Assembly (NCBI RefSeq): GCF_020539525.1
Contig: NZ_JACDXX010000015.1
Span: 1-64,000, forward strand
DNA from: Pseudogemmobacter faecipullorum
GTDB taxonomy: Bacteria; Pseudomonadota; Alphaproteobacteria; Rhodobacterales; Rhodobacteraceae
Reading direction: 5' to 3'
DNA: 64,000 bases
Positions 51,336 through 62,151 of this stretch are shown piece after piece. Position numbers and translations under genes: made by a program. The notes beneath the pieces are model-generated. The model did not search any database and was not told the DNA's origin. It saw nothing but the letters and a program-made list of their open reading frames with translations. Within the stretch, counting starts at the first letter, position 1. Each line of letters begins with the position of its first letter.

Positions 51336-52165
51336 GCTGCCCTATCCTGCCCTCACATCGCAGCGCGGGTCGCGGTTCGACCATTGGCTGGCTGGCCTCG
51401 ACCTCGGTTGCGGCACTGCTGGTCTCGGCGATTGGCGCCTGGGCTTTGTCGAACCAGTCGGCGGGCAATGCCATCGGCGATGCCGAGGAGGCGGTGCTGA
51501 TCATGCTGGCCCCGGTCCCGGCGGTTGAGGCGATGCGCGAGCCCTCGCCGGATGCGGTGGATCAGGCGCCTTCCGAACAGGTGGATGCGCCCGATGCCGA
51601 GGATCTGCCCGAGACCCCGGAGCTGACCGAAGCGCCGGATCTGCCGGAAGATCTGCCCGCGATTGAGGAGATCGTCGAGGATCTCGCGCCCGAGATTGAC
51701 CAGGAACCGCCGCCAAAGCCGGTTGTCGAGCTGCCAAAGCCGAAGCCACGCCCCGAGCGCGCCGAGGAAAAACCGGTCAAAAAGGCGGAAAAGCCGCGCG
51801 AGAAAACCAGAGATAAGCCAAAGCGCAAGGCCTCGGAAAACCGGGCTGAGGCAAAGGCTTCGAGCCAGCCGGCCCCGGCTCAGGCCTCGGCCGGTTCGGG
51901 CCAGGCCTCGGCTAAATCCTATGCGGCTTCGGTGATGAAAAAGGTCAACCGCACGCGCAAGAAAAATGCGGGCGAGAAGGGGACCGCCACGGTCAGCTTT
52001 ACCATCAGTGCGGGTGGCGGGCTGGCGGCGGTGTCGATTTCTCGCAGCTCGGGCTCGGCCCGGGTGGATGAGGTCGCGCTGGACCATATCCGACGCGCCG
52101 CGCCTTTCCCGGCGCCGCCGGCCGGGGTTAACCCGAGCTATAGTTTCAATTTCGTGGCGAAATAG
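51332..52165 (+). CDS. tonB: TonB family energy transducer
   Basis: A 277-residue TonB protein. One N-terminal membrane helix (about 18-38), an acidic Pro/Glu-rich spacer (about 70-130), a Lys/Pro-rich segment (about 130-170) and a C-terminal TonB domain (about 195-277: SYAASVMKKVNRTRKK, GTATVSFTISAGGGL, HIRRAAPFPAPP). It transmits proton-motive force from ExbBD to outer-membrane receptors. No receptor gene is nearby in the window. Confidence 0.92.
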   Translation: MSCPILPSHRSAGRGSTIGWLASTSVAALLVSAIGAWALSNQSAGNAIGDAEEAVLIMLAPVPAVEAMREPSPDAVDQAPSEQVDAPDAEDLPETPELTEAPDLPEDLPAIEEIVEDLAPEIDQEPPPKPVVELPKPKPRPERAEEKPVKKAEKPREKTRDKPKRKASENRAEAKASSQPAPAQASAGSGQASAKSYAASVMKKVNRTRKKNAGEKGTATVSFTISAGGGLAAVSISRSSGSARVDEVALDHIRRAAPFPAPPAGVNPSYSFNFVAK

Positions 52166-52213
52166 CCGCGGCTGAAACGACAGGGGCGGCGCGGCCTGCG
52201 GGCTGCGCCGCCT

Positions 52214-52675
52214 TTACTCTCCGATCGGGGCGATGGTCATCTGGGTCTGCTGGACCAGCGCCGCCAGCTTGCCATTTTCAAGATAGAGCGAGGTCTGCCA
52301 GACCGAGGTGCGCCGGCCGATATGCAGCGGCAGCGTCACCGCTTTCAGCCGGGATCCGGCCGGGACGGGGCGGAAGAAACTGGTTTTGCTCTCGACGGTG
52401 GTCGTGGTTTCTCCGGCAGCGACATTGGCATAAGCCGCTGATCCGCCGAGAATATCAGCCAGAGCCATGATCGCGCCGCCATGCAGGACGCCATTGCGGT
52501 TCAGCAGTTCGGGCCGCACCAGCAGCATCGCCTCAACCCGGTCTTTGCGGATCACGATATTCTCCGGGCGCAGCTGTCCGGCAAAGGGCGGCAGCTCGCG
52601 GGCATCCCCGGTCAGGTCAGGCTCTGGCGGCGGGTGGCCAGTTGGCGGATGGTCAGGCGGCGGATGGTCAGGCAT
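52214..52675 (-). CDS. PaaI-family thioesterase
   Basis: A 153-residue hotdog thioesterase. The motif NRNGVLHGGAIMALAD holds the conserved HGG, and TSFFRPVPAGSRLKA and the final strand are typical. The first about 20 residues are a repeat-like proline-rich lead (DHPPPDHPPTGHPPPEP) that the fold does not need, so an internal start is possible. Convergent with tonB. Confidence 0.82.
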   Translation of the reverse strand: MPDHPPPDHPPTGHPPPEPDLTGDARELPPFAGQLRPENIVIRKDRVEAMLLVRPELLNRNGVLHGGAIMALADILGGSAAYANVAAGETTTTVESKTSFFRPVPAGSRLKAVTLPLHIGRRTSVWQTSLYLENGKLAALVQQTQMTIAPIGE

Positions 52676-52783
52676 GGAGGGCTTTCTGCAACAGATCGGC
52701 GCGGCCAGTCTCGCGCAGGGCCGGCTCCGGGCGCAAGCCGAAAGCCCCGCAGGCGGCGGGTCAGGAGGGGAGGCGGGCAGAGG

Positions 52784-53785
52784 TCAGCGCGAGGAGGCCC
52801 GCACTATCAGCTCAACCGGGGTCAGGGTTTCCGGGGCAGGGCGGATGCCCTCTTCCAGCCAGCGCAGCAAAGTGCCCGCCATGCGGCGGCCAAAACCGGC
52901 AATATCGCAGCGCACCGAAGACAGGGCGGGCCAGGCCTCGGCGCTTTCCTCAATATCGTCAAATCCGGTCAGGCGGAAATCCGGGCCGGGCGCGCGGCCC
53001 AGCCGGGCCATGCCGCTGCTGACGCCAAGCGCAACCAGATCGTTAAAGCACAATGCCGCATCGGTTTCGGGATGCTGTTCTGCAAGCCGGATCATCGCCT
53101 CGCGCCCCCAGCTGCGCGTCGGGCGACCGGGCAGGATCAACGGCTTCAGCCCTGCCTGCGCGAGCACCTCGCGGTAGCCGGCCATGCGCAGATCGGTCAC
53201 GCCGCGCCCCTCCAGCCCGCCGAGAAAGGCGATATGGCGCGCGCCCGCCTGCACCAGCTGTTCGGTGGCGAGACGGCTGCCAAGCGCGTAATCGGGGGCG
53301 GCGAAGGGGAAGGTTTCCGTATCGGGTGAGGCCTTGCGCAAAACCTGCAGCGTCGGGATCCCGGCCCGGGCAATTGCGCCGAAGGTCTCATCCTCATTGC
53401 CATAGGCAGGCGAGACGATCAGCGCCGAGACGCCATGTTCCAGCATTGCCGCCATCACCTGGGTCTGCAGCGCGGGATCTTCATCAGTATTGGCCAGCAC
53501 CGTGGCATAGCCGCGCGCCGAAAGCGCCATCTGCGCGGATGTGGCGAATTCGGTGAAGAAGGGGTTGCGCAGATCATTGATGACAAGGCCGACCAGACCG
53601 GCATTGGACTGGCGAAGGTTGGCAGCCGAGCGGTTATAGACATAGCCCAGCTCTGCCATGGCGCGGCGCACCTCTTCGCGGGTCTGATCGCGCACCAGCG
53701 GGCTGTTCTGCAGCACCAGGCTGACCGTCGATTTCGACACTCCGGCCTCGCGGGCCACGTCAATGATCGTCGGGCGTTTGTCCAT
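52784..53785 (-). CDS. LacI-family regulator, last gene of the sugar operon
   Basis: A 333-residue LacI regulator. The helix-turn-helix is at the N-terminus (TIIDVAREAGVSKSTVSLVLQ), followed by the hinge helix and a periplasmic-binding-protein-like sensor (GLVGLVINDLRNPFF, TGFDDIEES). It starts 5 nt after the DUF993 stop, so it is in the same transcript as the enzymes and may autoregulate the operon. A second LacI-type gene at the other end may share the role. Confidence 0.92.
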   Translation of the reverse strand: MDKRPTIIDVAREAGVSKSTVSLVLQNSPLVRDQTREEVRRAMAELGYVYNRSAANLRQSNAGLVGLVINDLRNPFFTEFATSAQMALSARGYATVLANTDEDPALQTQVMAAMLEHGVSALIVSPAYGNEDETFGAIARAGIPTLQVLRKASPDTETFPFAAPDYALGSRLATEQLVQAGARHIAFLGGLEGRGVTDLRMAGYREVLAQAGLKPLILPGRPTRSWGREAMIRLAEQHPETDAALCFNDLVALGVSSGMARLGRAPGPDFRLTGFDDIEESAEAWPALSSVRCDIAGFGRRMAGTLLRWLEEGIRPAPETLTPVELIVRASSR

Positions 53786-53790
53786 CGCTC

Positions 53791-54957
53791 TCAGCTTTGC
53801 TCAATTCCGTAAAGGCCGGTCAGCAGGCGCATCCGGGCCAGGGCCAGGTCCGGATCTGCCAGAAGTCCGGCCTGGTCTGCAAGACGGAACACCTCGGCGT
53901 AATGGCTGATGTCGCGGGCCGACTGCATTCCTGCGGGCATGGTGAAATGGCTCTGCCAGCCGTTCAGCCAGGCGAGAAAGGCGATGCCTGCCTTATAAAA
54001 CCGGGTGGGGGCGCGGAAAATCTCACGCGAGAGCGGCACGGTGGGGGCAAGGAGCTGGTGATAAAGCGCATGATCGCCGCGCCCCAGCGCCTCGAGCGCG
54101 CGGGTGGCGGCGGGGGCAATGGCGGCGAAGATGCCGAGGAGCGCATGCGAGTGATGCTCTCCATCGCCGGCAATCAGCGGCGCATAGTTGAAATCATCGC
54201 CGGTATAGAGCCGCACCCCCCCGGGCAGGCGGGCGCGGAAGGCCTCTTCATGCGCCTGATCCAGCAGCGAGATTTTGATCCCGTCGACTTTTCCGGGGTT
54301 TTCGGCAATCAGCTGCAGCACAAAATCTGAAGCCGCCTCAACTGAGGCGCAGCCCCAGTAGCCCTCCAGGCCGGGATCAAACATCGCGCCGAGCCAGTGC
54401 AGGATCACCGGCTGCGCCGCGCCATCGATCAGGCGGCGGTAGAGGCGGTGGTAATCCTCGGGCCGGGCGCGGATCGCGGGCAGCGCCCGGCTGGCCATCA
54501 CGATCGCCTGGGCGCCGCTGGCCTCAATCGCCTCGAGCTGCTCTTCATAGGCGGCGATGATCGCGTCAAGGCTGCTCAGCGTCTCAGGTGCGGCCTGATC
54601 GGTGCCGACACCTGCGGCAACCCGGGGGCAGAGCGGATGGGCGCGGGCCTCGCGCATGCTGCGCTCAACCAGCTCTTTCGCCGTGGCCCAGTCGGTGCCC
54701 ATGCCACGCTGCGCCGTATCCATCGCCTCGGCCAGATGCAGCCCCTGATCCCAGAGCCCGATGCGAAAGCGCAAAGTCGCCTCCCAGTCGAGCTGCGGGC
54801 GGCTGTCCCAGGGGCTGTGCGGGCGCAGGGGATCGGGGATGACATGGGCAGCGGCAAAGGCCGTTCGGGCCAGCGGCCCCTCAGGCGCGCGGGGCGGCAG
54901 GGCTATGCCCTGCAGGCGATAGGGCTGCAGGGCATGGTTCCGGGGCAGAAGGATCAT
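53791..54957 (-). CDS. DUF993 / dihydrodipicolinate synthase-like protein
   Basis: A 388-residue member of the DUF993 family, a TIM-barrel group related to DapA/NanA aldolases. Typical segments are AAHVIPDP, RFRIGLWDQGLHLAEAMDTAQRGMGTDW and GYWGCASVEAASDFVLQLI. VDGIKISLLDQ contains a Lys where DapA-type enzymes carry the Schiff-base lysine; that is an inference from position. Start at 54957, 1 nt after the Dabb stop. In this operon it could split or dehydrate a keto-sugar acid made by the oxidoreductases. The substrate is unknown. Confidence 0.8.
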   Translation of the reverse strand: MILLPRNHALQPYRLQGIALPPRAPEGPLARTAFAAAHVIPDPLRPHSPWDSRPQLDWEATLRFRIGLWDQGLHLAEAMDTAQRGMGTDWATAKELVERSMREARAHPLCPRVAAGVGTDQAAPETLSSLDAIIAAYEEQLEAIEASGAQAIVMASRALPAIRARPEDYHRLYRRLIDGAAQPVILHWLGAMFDPGLEGYWGCASVEAASDFVLQLIAENPGKVDGIKISLLDQAHEEAFRARLPGGVRLYTGDDFNYAPLIAGDGEHHSHALLGIFAAIAPAATRALEALGRGDHALYHQLLAPTVPLSREIFRAPTRFYKAGIAFLAWLNGWQSHFTMPAGMQSARDISHYAEVFRLADQAGLLADPDLALARMRLLTGLYGIEQS

Positions 54958-54958
54958 T

Positions 54959-55273
54959 TCAGGCTCCGCAATCAAGGTCGAAAACAAGGATGCCGTCCAG
55001 CCCGCCTTCGGCCGCGGCGACAAGGCCCGCGCCGATGCGGCGGTGGTCGGGGTGGTCCTGATAGGCGGCCAGAGCCGCCCAGTCGGTGAAATCCACGGTG
55101 AAGCCATGCAGATAGCCGCGCTCGATCTGTTCGGGGCTTTGCGAGCGCCCGGCATGGACCGCCAGCACACCGGGCAGCAGGGCGCGGATCTGTTTCAGCC
55201 CGTCAAATAAAGCAGCAATCCGGGCTTCGGTGGTGCCGGGGCGAAAGCGGATCAGGACGATATGGCGGATCAT
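54959..55273 (-). CDS. Dabb (stress-responsive A/B barrel) domain protein
   Basis: A 104-residue Dabb-domain protein (MIRHIVLIRFRPGTTEARI and VDFTDWAALAAYQDHPDHRRI are diagnostic). Dabb proteins are dimeric alpha/beta barrels; some catalyse cyclisation or isomerisation steps, others bind small molecules. It overlaps the upstream GMC gene by ATGA. Being inside the operon, it probably acts on a pathway intermediate. Confidence 0.85.
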   Translation of the reverse strand: MIRHIVLIRFRPGTTEARIAALFDGLKQIRALLPGVLAVHAGRSQSPEQIERGYLHGFTVDFTDWAALAAYQDHPDHRRIGAGLVAAAEGGLDGILVFDLDCGA

Positions 55274-56877
55274 GCGGCGCTGTTTTCCTTGCGGCTGAGG
55301 CCATGGGCGCGGGCGATGATATCGCTTGCCTTTTCGGCGATCATGATGGTGGCGGCATTGGTGTTTGAGGAGACCACGCGCGGCATGACCGAGGCGTCGA
55401 TCACCCTGAGCCCCTCAATTCCGTTGAAGCGCAGCAGGGGATCGACCACGGCTTCGACGTCTGATCCCATGCGGCAGGTGCCGGCCGGGTGATGGTCAGT
55501 CTTGGCATGGCGGCAGGCATAGTCGAAATAATCCTGATCGCTGCGCACCTCTGGCCCGGGCAGGCGTTCGGCCAGGAGATAGGGTTTCAGCGCATCGCCC
55601 GCCATCATCTCGCGCGCCAGTTTCAGCCCGCGGATCGACATTTCGCGGTCATAGGGATCCTCCCAGTAATTCGGGTCGATCAGCGGCGCGGCGCAGGGAT
55701 CGGCCGAGGCCAGCCGCACCGTGCCGCGCGAGCGCGGTCGCAGATGGGCTGAATTCAGCGTGAGGCCACCCTGGGGCATGGCGGCCACCCCGGCCTCGAT
55801 GCCCGAGCCCAGGCCGAGATGGAACTGCAGATCGGGCGAGCGGGCAGTGGTATCGGCATACCAGAAGCCGCCGGTCTCAAACAAAGAGGAGGCGACCGGG
55901 CCGCGCCTGGTCGTCAGATATTGCAGCCCGGCCAGCATCGACCAGAACGGTCTGGCATAACGGTCATAGCTGTGCGGGCCGCTGCATTCGGCAATGACAA
56001 AAAGGTCGAGATGATCCTGCAGATTGGCACCGACCCCGGGCTGATCGAGCACGACCGCAATACCAAGGGCGCGCAGATCCGCGCCCGGGCCGATGCCCGA
56101 AAGCTGCAACAGGCGCGGCGAGCCGATGGCTCCGGCCGAGAGCAGCACCTCGGCGCGGGCATAAACCGGGCCGGTGGCGGTTTCGACCCCGATGGCGCGC
56201 TGGCCTTCGGTCAGGATGCGCAAAACCTCGGCCCCGGTGCAGATCGTCAGGTTCGGGCGGTGCCGGGCGGGGCGCAGATAGGCGGTGGCGGTCGAAGAGC
56301 GGCGCATATGGCGCTGGGTCAGCTGGTAATAGCCCACTCCGGCCTGTTCTGCCCCGGTCATATCGGGGTTGAAGGGGATGCCAAGCCCGGCGCAGGCGGC
56401 AAACCAGGCCTTGCAGACCGGCAGGGGCGCGCGGGGGCGCGACACGCCGAGCGGGCCGCCCTTGCCATGCCAGTGATCCTCGAATGTGTCATTATCCTCG
56501 GCGCGGCGGAACCAGGGCAGAACCTCGTCATAGCTCCAGCCTTTGCAGCCGAGCTGCGCCCATTCGTCGTAATCGAGCGCATTGCCGCGGGTGTAGATCT
56601 GCGCATTGATCGAGGAGCCGCCGCCGATCACCCTGGCCTGGGTAAAGCGGAGCTGCAGATTATTCATGTGGCGCTGCGGCACGGTCTGCCAGCCCCAGGA
56701 GCCGATGCCTTTGGTCATTTTGGCGAAACCGGCGGGCAGGTGGTAATAGGGATGGCGGTCGCTGCCGCCCGCTTCAAGCAGCAGCACCTTCGCTGCCGGG
56801 TCTTCAGAGAGCCGCGCCGCCAGAACCGCGCCTGCCGAGCCGCCACCGATAATGATGAAATCAAAGTCTTCTTTCAT
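55270..56877 (-). CDS. GMC-family FAD oxidoreductase (choline dehydrogenase-like)
   Basis: A 535-residue GMC flavoenzyme. FAD-binding Rossmann motif IIGGGSAGAVLAARLSED is at the N-terminus, GMC signatures RVIGGGSSINAQIYTRG and GAIGSPRLLQLSGIG follow, and the C-terminal active-site His is probably in HPAGTCRMG, with SSNTNAATIMIAEKASD at the end. Members oxidise alcohols such as choline, glucose or polyethylene glycol. Here a sugar or polyol substrate is likely from context. Confidence 0.9.
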   Translation of the reverse strand: MKEDFDFIIIGGGSAGAVLAARLSEDPAAKVLLLEAGGSDRHPYYHLPAGFAKMTKGIGSWGWQTVPQRHMNNLQLRFTQARVIGGGSSINAQIYTRGNALDYDEWAQLGCKGWSYDEVLPWFRRAEDNDTFEDHWHGKGGPLGVSRPRAPLPVCKAWFAACAGLGIPFNPDMTGAEQAGVGYYQLTQRHMRRSSTATAYLRPARHRPNLTICTGAEVLRILTEGQRAIGVETATGPVYARAEVLLSAGAIGSPRLLQLSGIGPGADLRALGIAVVLDQPGVGANLQDHLDLFVIAECSGPHSYDRYARPFWSMLAGLQYLTTRRGPVASSLFETGGFWYADTTARSPDLQFHLGLGSGIEAGVAAMPQGGLTLNSAHLRPRSRGTVRLASADPCAAPLIDPNYWEDPYDREMSIRGLKLAREMMAGDALKPYLLAERLPGPEVRSDQDYFDYACRHAKTDHHPAGTCRMGSDVEAVVDPLLRFNGIEGLRVIDASVMPRVVSSNTNAATIMIAEKASDIIARAHGLSRKENSAA

Positions 56878-56885
56878 AACACCCT

Positions 56886-57641
56886 CTAAAGCCGGGGGAT
56901 GGAGAGGCCGCCATCGACGGCAAAGCTGGATCCGGTGGCAAAACCCATGCGCCCTTCGACCAGCGGCAGCACGGTTTTGCCAATATCGGCAGGCTGGCCC
57001 CAGCGACCGGCAGGCACGAGCCCCTCGCGGATCCGCGCCTCGTAGCGCTGGTGCACCCCCTCGGTCATCGGCGTGGCGATGATGCCGGGGCGCAGCTCAA
57101 ACACGCCGATCCCCTCGGCTGCGAGGCGCAGCGCGAAGTTCTTTGCCATCATCGAGGCCCCGGCTTTCGAGATGCAATATTCGGCACGCTCGGGGCTGGC
57201 CATCTCAGCCGAGACCGAGGTGATGAAGATCAGGCTGCGATAGCCGGGACCGGGGTGGCGCAGCATGGTCCGGGCCACCGCCTGGGCCAGAAAGAAAGTG
57301 CCGCGCAGATTGACCTCATGGCAGCGGTCAAAGCTTTCGGGGCGCAGCTCCAGCAGATCGCCGCGCTGCAGCGCCGGAACGCCTGCATTGGCAATCAGGC
57401 TGGTCAGCGGCAGATCGGCCTCAATCCGGGCCAGCAGCGCGGGCACAGCGCTGATCTGGCGCAGATCATGGGCAAAATAGCGGCTGCCAGCCGGCAGCTG
57501 CGCCAGCGCCGCGCGCACCCGGGCGCAGTCCTGCGGCTGTTCGGCGGCGAGGGTGATCTGCCAGCCCGCTGCGGCGAGGCTTTGGGCAATGCCAAAGCCG
57601 ATACCCTGCTGGCCGCCGGTGATCAGCGCATGGGGTTTCAT
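56886..57641 (-). CDS. SDR-family oxidoreductase
   Basis: A 251-residue short-chain dehydrogenase with NAD(P)-binding TGGQQGIGFGIA, the NAG motif, catalytic Ser in FITSVSAE, and the Tyr-x3-Lys pair in AEYCISKAG. The C-terminus AVDGGLSIPRL is typical. It would oxidise or reduce a hydroxyl of the transported compound. It overlaps the GMC gene before it (57638-57641) and ends 8 nt before the next GMC gene. Confidence 0.9.
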   Translation of the reverse strand: MKPHALITGGQQGIGFGIAQSLAAAGWQITLAAEQPQDCARVRAALAQLPAGSRYFAHDLRQISAVPALLARIEADLPLTSLIANAGVPALQRGDLLELRPESFDRCHEVNLRGTFFLAQAVARTMLRHPGPGYRSLIFITSVSAEMASPERAEYCISKAGASMMAKNFALRLAAEGIGVFELRPGIIATPMTEGVHQRYEARIREGLVPAGRWGQPADIGKTVLPLVEGRMGFATGSSFAVDGGLSIPRL

Positions 57642-59127
57642 GTCAGATGCCTCTCGCGGATCATATCGCCACAGCGCAAAGCCAGGGCGGCAATGGTGAG
57701 GGCGGGGTTCACCGCCGCCGATGTGGGCAGGACCGAGGCGTCACAGATCCAGAGATTGTCGAGATCATGCGCTTTCAACCCGGCATCGACGACGCTTGCC
57801 GCCGGATCATCGCCCATTTTACAGGTGCCGCACTGATGGCTGGGGCTGCGTTTGGGGAAGGCGCGGCTGAGGGTCAGCGGCCAGCCCGCCCGGCGCAGCG
57901 CCCGGGCGAGCTTCTGGTTCAGCAGCGCATGGGCCTCGAGGTTGGATCGTTCCCATTTCAGGGTAATCTGACCGTCGCGCAAAGTGATACGCGACTCGGG
58001 CCTCGGCAGGTCTTCGGACATGGTCAGCAGCTGCACCGAATGATCGGCGATATAGCGCGCGAGGCGGCGCGGCAGACCGCTTTCGGCGGCGAGAATGGGG
58101 CCGGTGACCCTGCCCAGCATCTGCACATTGCCCAGAGGCTCGCCCGAGGGGCCGCCGCTCAGATACCAGTCATTGAGCTGGATGGTCTTCTGATAGAGGC
58201 TGTCATTACGGCGCAAAGGGTTAATGCCCAGCACCGCCGAGAGATTATGGTTCATGAAATTGCGCCCGACCTGATCCGAGCCATTCGCCAGGCCCGAAGG
58301 TGCGCCATCATGGGCCGAGGCGAGCAGCAGCGCTGCCGAGTTTACCGCCCCGGCAGCAAGGCAGATCAGCGGCGCGCTGAGCCGCCGGAGCTGTCCCCGA
58401 TGGTTCAGCTCGACCGAGGTGATCTGCCGCCCCCCGGCGCAGAGCCGGGTCACCCTGGCCCCGGTCAGCATGGTGACATTCGGATGGCGCAAAGCCGCGG
58501 CCAGGGCGCAGCTCTCGGCATCCATCTTGCCGCCGCGGGTATTGGGGAAAGCGTCCCAGGTGGTGGCGCCGCCCTGCAGCCAGGCGTCGAGATCAACGCC
58601 GAGCGGCAAAGCGCAGGGATGCAGCCCCTGGGCCTGGAGCCGGGCGCGCAGATCGGCAATCACCGGCTCATCGGGCAAAGGCGGAAAGGGCAGGGCGGCC
58701 GAGCGCGGCGGCTCGCTCGGATCCTGATCCACCGCGCCGCGCACCTGATAAAGCGCCTCGGCTGCAGAATAGTAACGTTCCAATTCCTCATAGGCAAAGG
58801 GCCAGCCCGGGGTGGTTCCGCCGATATGGCGCAGTGGCGCGAAATCCCCGGCGCGATAGCGCATCAGCACCGCGCCGTAGAATTTTGAATTGCCGCCGGG
58901 CTGATAGTAATTACCGGGGTTAAAGCTGCCGCCCGCAGCATCGAGCCAGAGCTCATCGGGGCGGTAGAAACCGCGCCGGAAGATTGCCTCGGGATCGCGT
59001 GCCTCGGGGCTGTCGCGTAATGTCTCGCCGCGCTCCAGGATCAGGATCTGCCGCCCCGAAGGGGCGAGGGCGGCGGCCAGCGTCGCCCCGCCGATCCCGG
59101 CGCCGATGATGATGACCTCTGGCTGGC

Positions 59128-59131
<4 letters not shown>
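57638..59131 (-). CDS. Second GMC-family oxidoreductase
   Basis: A 497-residue FAD enzyme only distantly related to the 535-residue one. FAD motif IIGAGIGGATLAAALAP; the segment PGGNSKFYGAVLMRYRAGDF is characteristic of a branch that includes sugar and glucoside dehydrogenases; the C-terminal catalytic region is SHQCGTCKMGDDP, followed by VNPALTIAALALRCGD. It has no signal peptide, so it probably acts in the cytoplasm on imported substrate. It overlaps the ABC ATPase gene by ATGA. Confidence 0.87.
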
Positions 59132-60240
<1,109 letters not shown>

Positions 60241-60244
60241 GGCA

Positions 60245-61123
60245 TCAACCTTTGACTGAGCCCGCCATCAGGCCCCGCACGAAATAGCGGCCTGCGACGA
60301 TGTAAACGATCAGGGTGGGAATGGCGGCGAGGATCGCCCCGGCGAAATGCACGTTATATTCCTTAACGCCGGTCGAGCTTTGCACGAGGTTGTTCAGCGC
60401 CACCGTCATCGGCTGGGTGGTGCCGCCGAAACTGGCGCCGAACAGGAAGTCATTCCAGATATTGGTGAACTGCCAGATCACACAGACCACGGCGATCGGG
60501 CCCGAGACCGGCAGCAGAATGCGCCAGAAGATGCGAAAGAAGCCCGCGCCATCCATCTGCGCGGCCCGCACCAGCTCGGTGGGGAAGGCGGCATAATAGT
60601 TGCGGAAGTAAAGCGTCGAGAAGCCAAGTCCGTAAACCACATGCACCAGCACGAGGCCCGGCACTGAACCGGCGAGGCCCAGCATGCCCAGCACCCGCGC
60701 CATCGGGATCAGCACGATCTGGAAGGGGATGAAGCAGGAAAACAGCATCAGCCCGAAGATGATCTTATGGCCGGGAAATTCCCATTTGGTCAGGATATAG
60801 CCATTCAGCGCGCCGATCATGGTCGAGATCATCACGGCCGGCACGACCATCAGGATCGAGTTCAGGAAATAGGGTTTCAGCCCCGTGGCCTGGACGCCGA
60901 TCTGCGCCGAGGACCAGGCCGCGCGCCAGGGGTCGAGCGTCCATTCGCCGGGCAAAGCCATCATATTGCCGCCGGTGATCTCGCTCAGCGGTTTCACCGA
61001 ATTCACGCCCATGACGTAAAGCGGCAGCAGGTAGAAAAGGGCGAACAGGATCAGCAGCAGATAGATGAAAGTCCGGGTGATGCGGCCGGTCGAGACGGCC
61101 GTGTCCTGGGTGACCGCGCTCAT
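60245..61123 (-). CDS. Carbohydrate ABC transporter permease (MalG type)
   Basis: A 292-residue inner-membrane protein with six membrane helices and the EAA-type motif LVRAAQMDGAGFFRIFWRILLP that contacts the ATPase. It pairs with the MalF-type permease, overlapping it by ATGA. Confidence 0.93.
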   Translation of the reverse strand: MSAVTQDTAVSTGRITRTFIYLLLILFALFYLLPLYVMGVNSVKPLSEITGGNMMALPGEWTLDPWRAAWSSAQIGVQATGLKPYFLNSILMVVPAVMISTMIGALNGYILTKWEFPGHKIIFGLMLFSCFIPFQIVLIPMARVLGMLGLAGSVPGLVLVHVVYGLGFSTLYFRNYYAAFPTELVRAAQMDGAGFFRIFWRILLPVSGPIAVVCVIWQFTNIWNDFLFGASFGGTTQPMTVALNNLVQSSTGVKEYNVHFAGAILAAIPTLIVYIVAGRYFVRGLMAGSVKG

Positions 61124-62016
61124 GATTTCTTCTCCTTCAGCTCGGAATAGAGATAGGGCACCATGATCGCGGCGATGGTGATCAGCATGATCACGGCGGA
61201 AGAGGCGCCGACGCCCATTTCCTTGCGGGTGAAAGTATAGGAATACATGAAGGTTGCGGGCATTTCCGTGGCGCGGCCGGGGCCGCCGCCGGTCAGCGCG
61301 ATGACGAGGTCATAGCTCTTGATCGCCAGATGGGCGAGAATGACAAAGGCCGAGAGAAAGGCCGGGCGCAGCAGCGGAATGACGATGCGGCGGTAGAGCT
61401 GCCAGTTTGAGGCGCCGTCGATCTGCGCCGCTTTCAGGATCTCATTATCAATGCCGCGCAGGCCGGCCAGGAACATCGCCATGACAAAGCCCGAGCTTTG
61501 CCAGACGGCGGCGATCACAATCGTATAGATCGCCATGGTGTTTGATTTGATCCAGGTGAAGGAAAAGCTCTCCCAGCCCCATTGATGCATCACATTCTGC
61601 AGACCGATGCCGGGATCGAGAAACCATTTCCACGCCGTGCCGGTAACGATGAAGGACAAAGCCATCGGATAGAGATAGATCGGGCGCAGCATGCCCTCGC
61701 CGCGGATTTTCTGATCGAGAAAGATCGCCAGGGCGAGACCGATCACGGTGCAGATCACGATGTAAAGCGTGGCAAAGATCGCGATGTTTTTCAGCGCAGT
61801 ATGCCAGGCGGGCAGCGAGAACAGCCGGATGTAATTGTCAAAGCCGATGAAATTCCAGCTCGGCAGCATCTTCGAGCCGGTGAAGGAGAGCAGAATGGTA
61901 AACAGGATAAAGCCATAGACAAAGAACACTGTCACCGCCAGCGAGGGTGCGAGCACCAGTCTTGGCAGCCAGTCCTGTAATCTGGTTCGGAAATCGACTT
62001 CTGCGGGCGCAGCCAT
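61120..62016 (-). CDS. Sugar ABC transporter permease (MalF type)
   Basis: A 298-residue membrane protein with six helices and the EAA-type motif LKAAQIDGASNWQLYRRIVIPL. It forms the channel with the next permease. It follows the binding-protein gene after a 135-nt gap that holds a strong hairpin. Confidence 0.93.
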   Translation of the reverse strand: MAAPAEVDFRTRLQDWLPRLVLAPSLAVTVFFVYGFILFTILLSFTGSKMLPSWNFIGFDNYIRLFSLPAWHTALKNIAIFATLYIVICTVIGLALAIFLDQKIRGEGMLRPIYLYPMALSFIVTGTAWKWFLDPGIGLQNVMHQWGWESFSFTWIKSNTMAIYTIVIAAVWQSSGFVMAMFLAGLRGIDNEILKAAQIDGASNWQLYRRIVIPLLRPAFLSAFVILAHLAIKSYDLVIALTGGGPGRATEMPATFMYSYTFTRKEMGVGASSAVIMLITIAAIMVPYLYSELKEKKS

Positions 62017-62104
62017 TCTGTCCCCCCTCCTGCGAAGCTTGCGCGCAAAGCACGCGAATTTACTGGTAAAATCCCGGTTCCGGCGCGTAAAACTGCCGGA
62101 AGAG

Positions 62105-62133
62105 GCGGGAGGGCAGCCGGGCTGCCTTCCCGC
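62105..62133 (-). repeat. Hairpin between binding protein and permease genes
   Basis: A 13-bp stem (62105-62117 with 62121-62133, one G-T pair) and a CGG loop. Such hairpins often protect the 5' binding-protein mRNA, giving more of it than of the membrane parts. Confidence 0.65.
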
Positions 62134-62151
62134 TGACTATGGGACGCAGGC

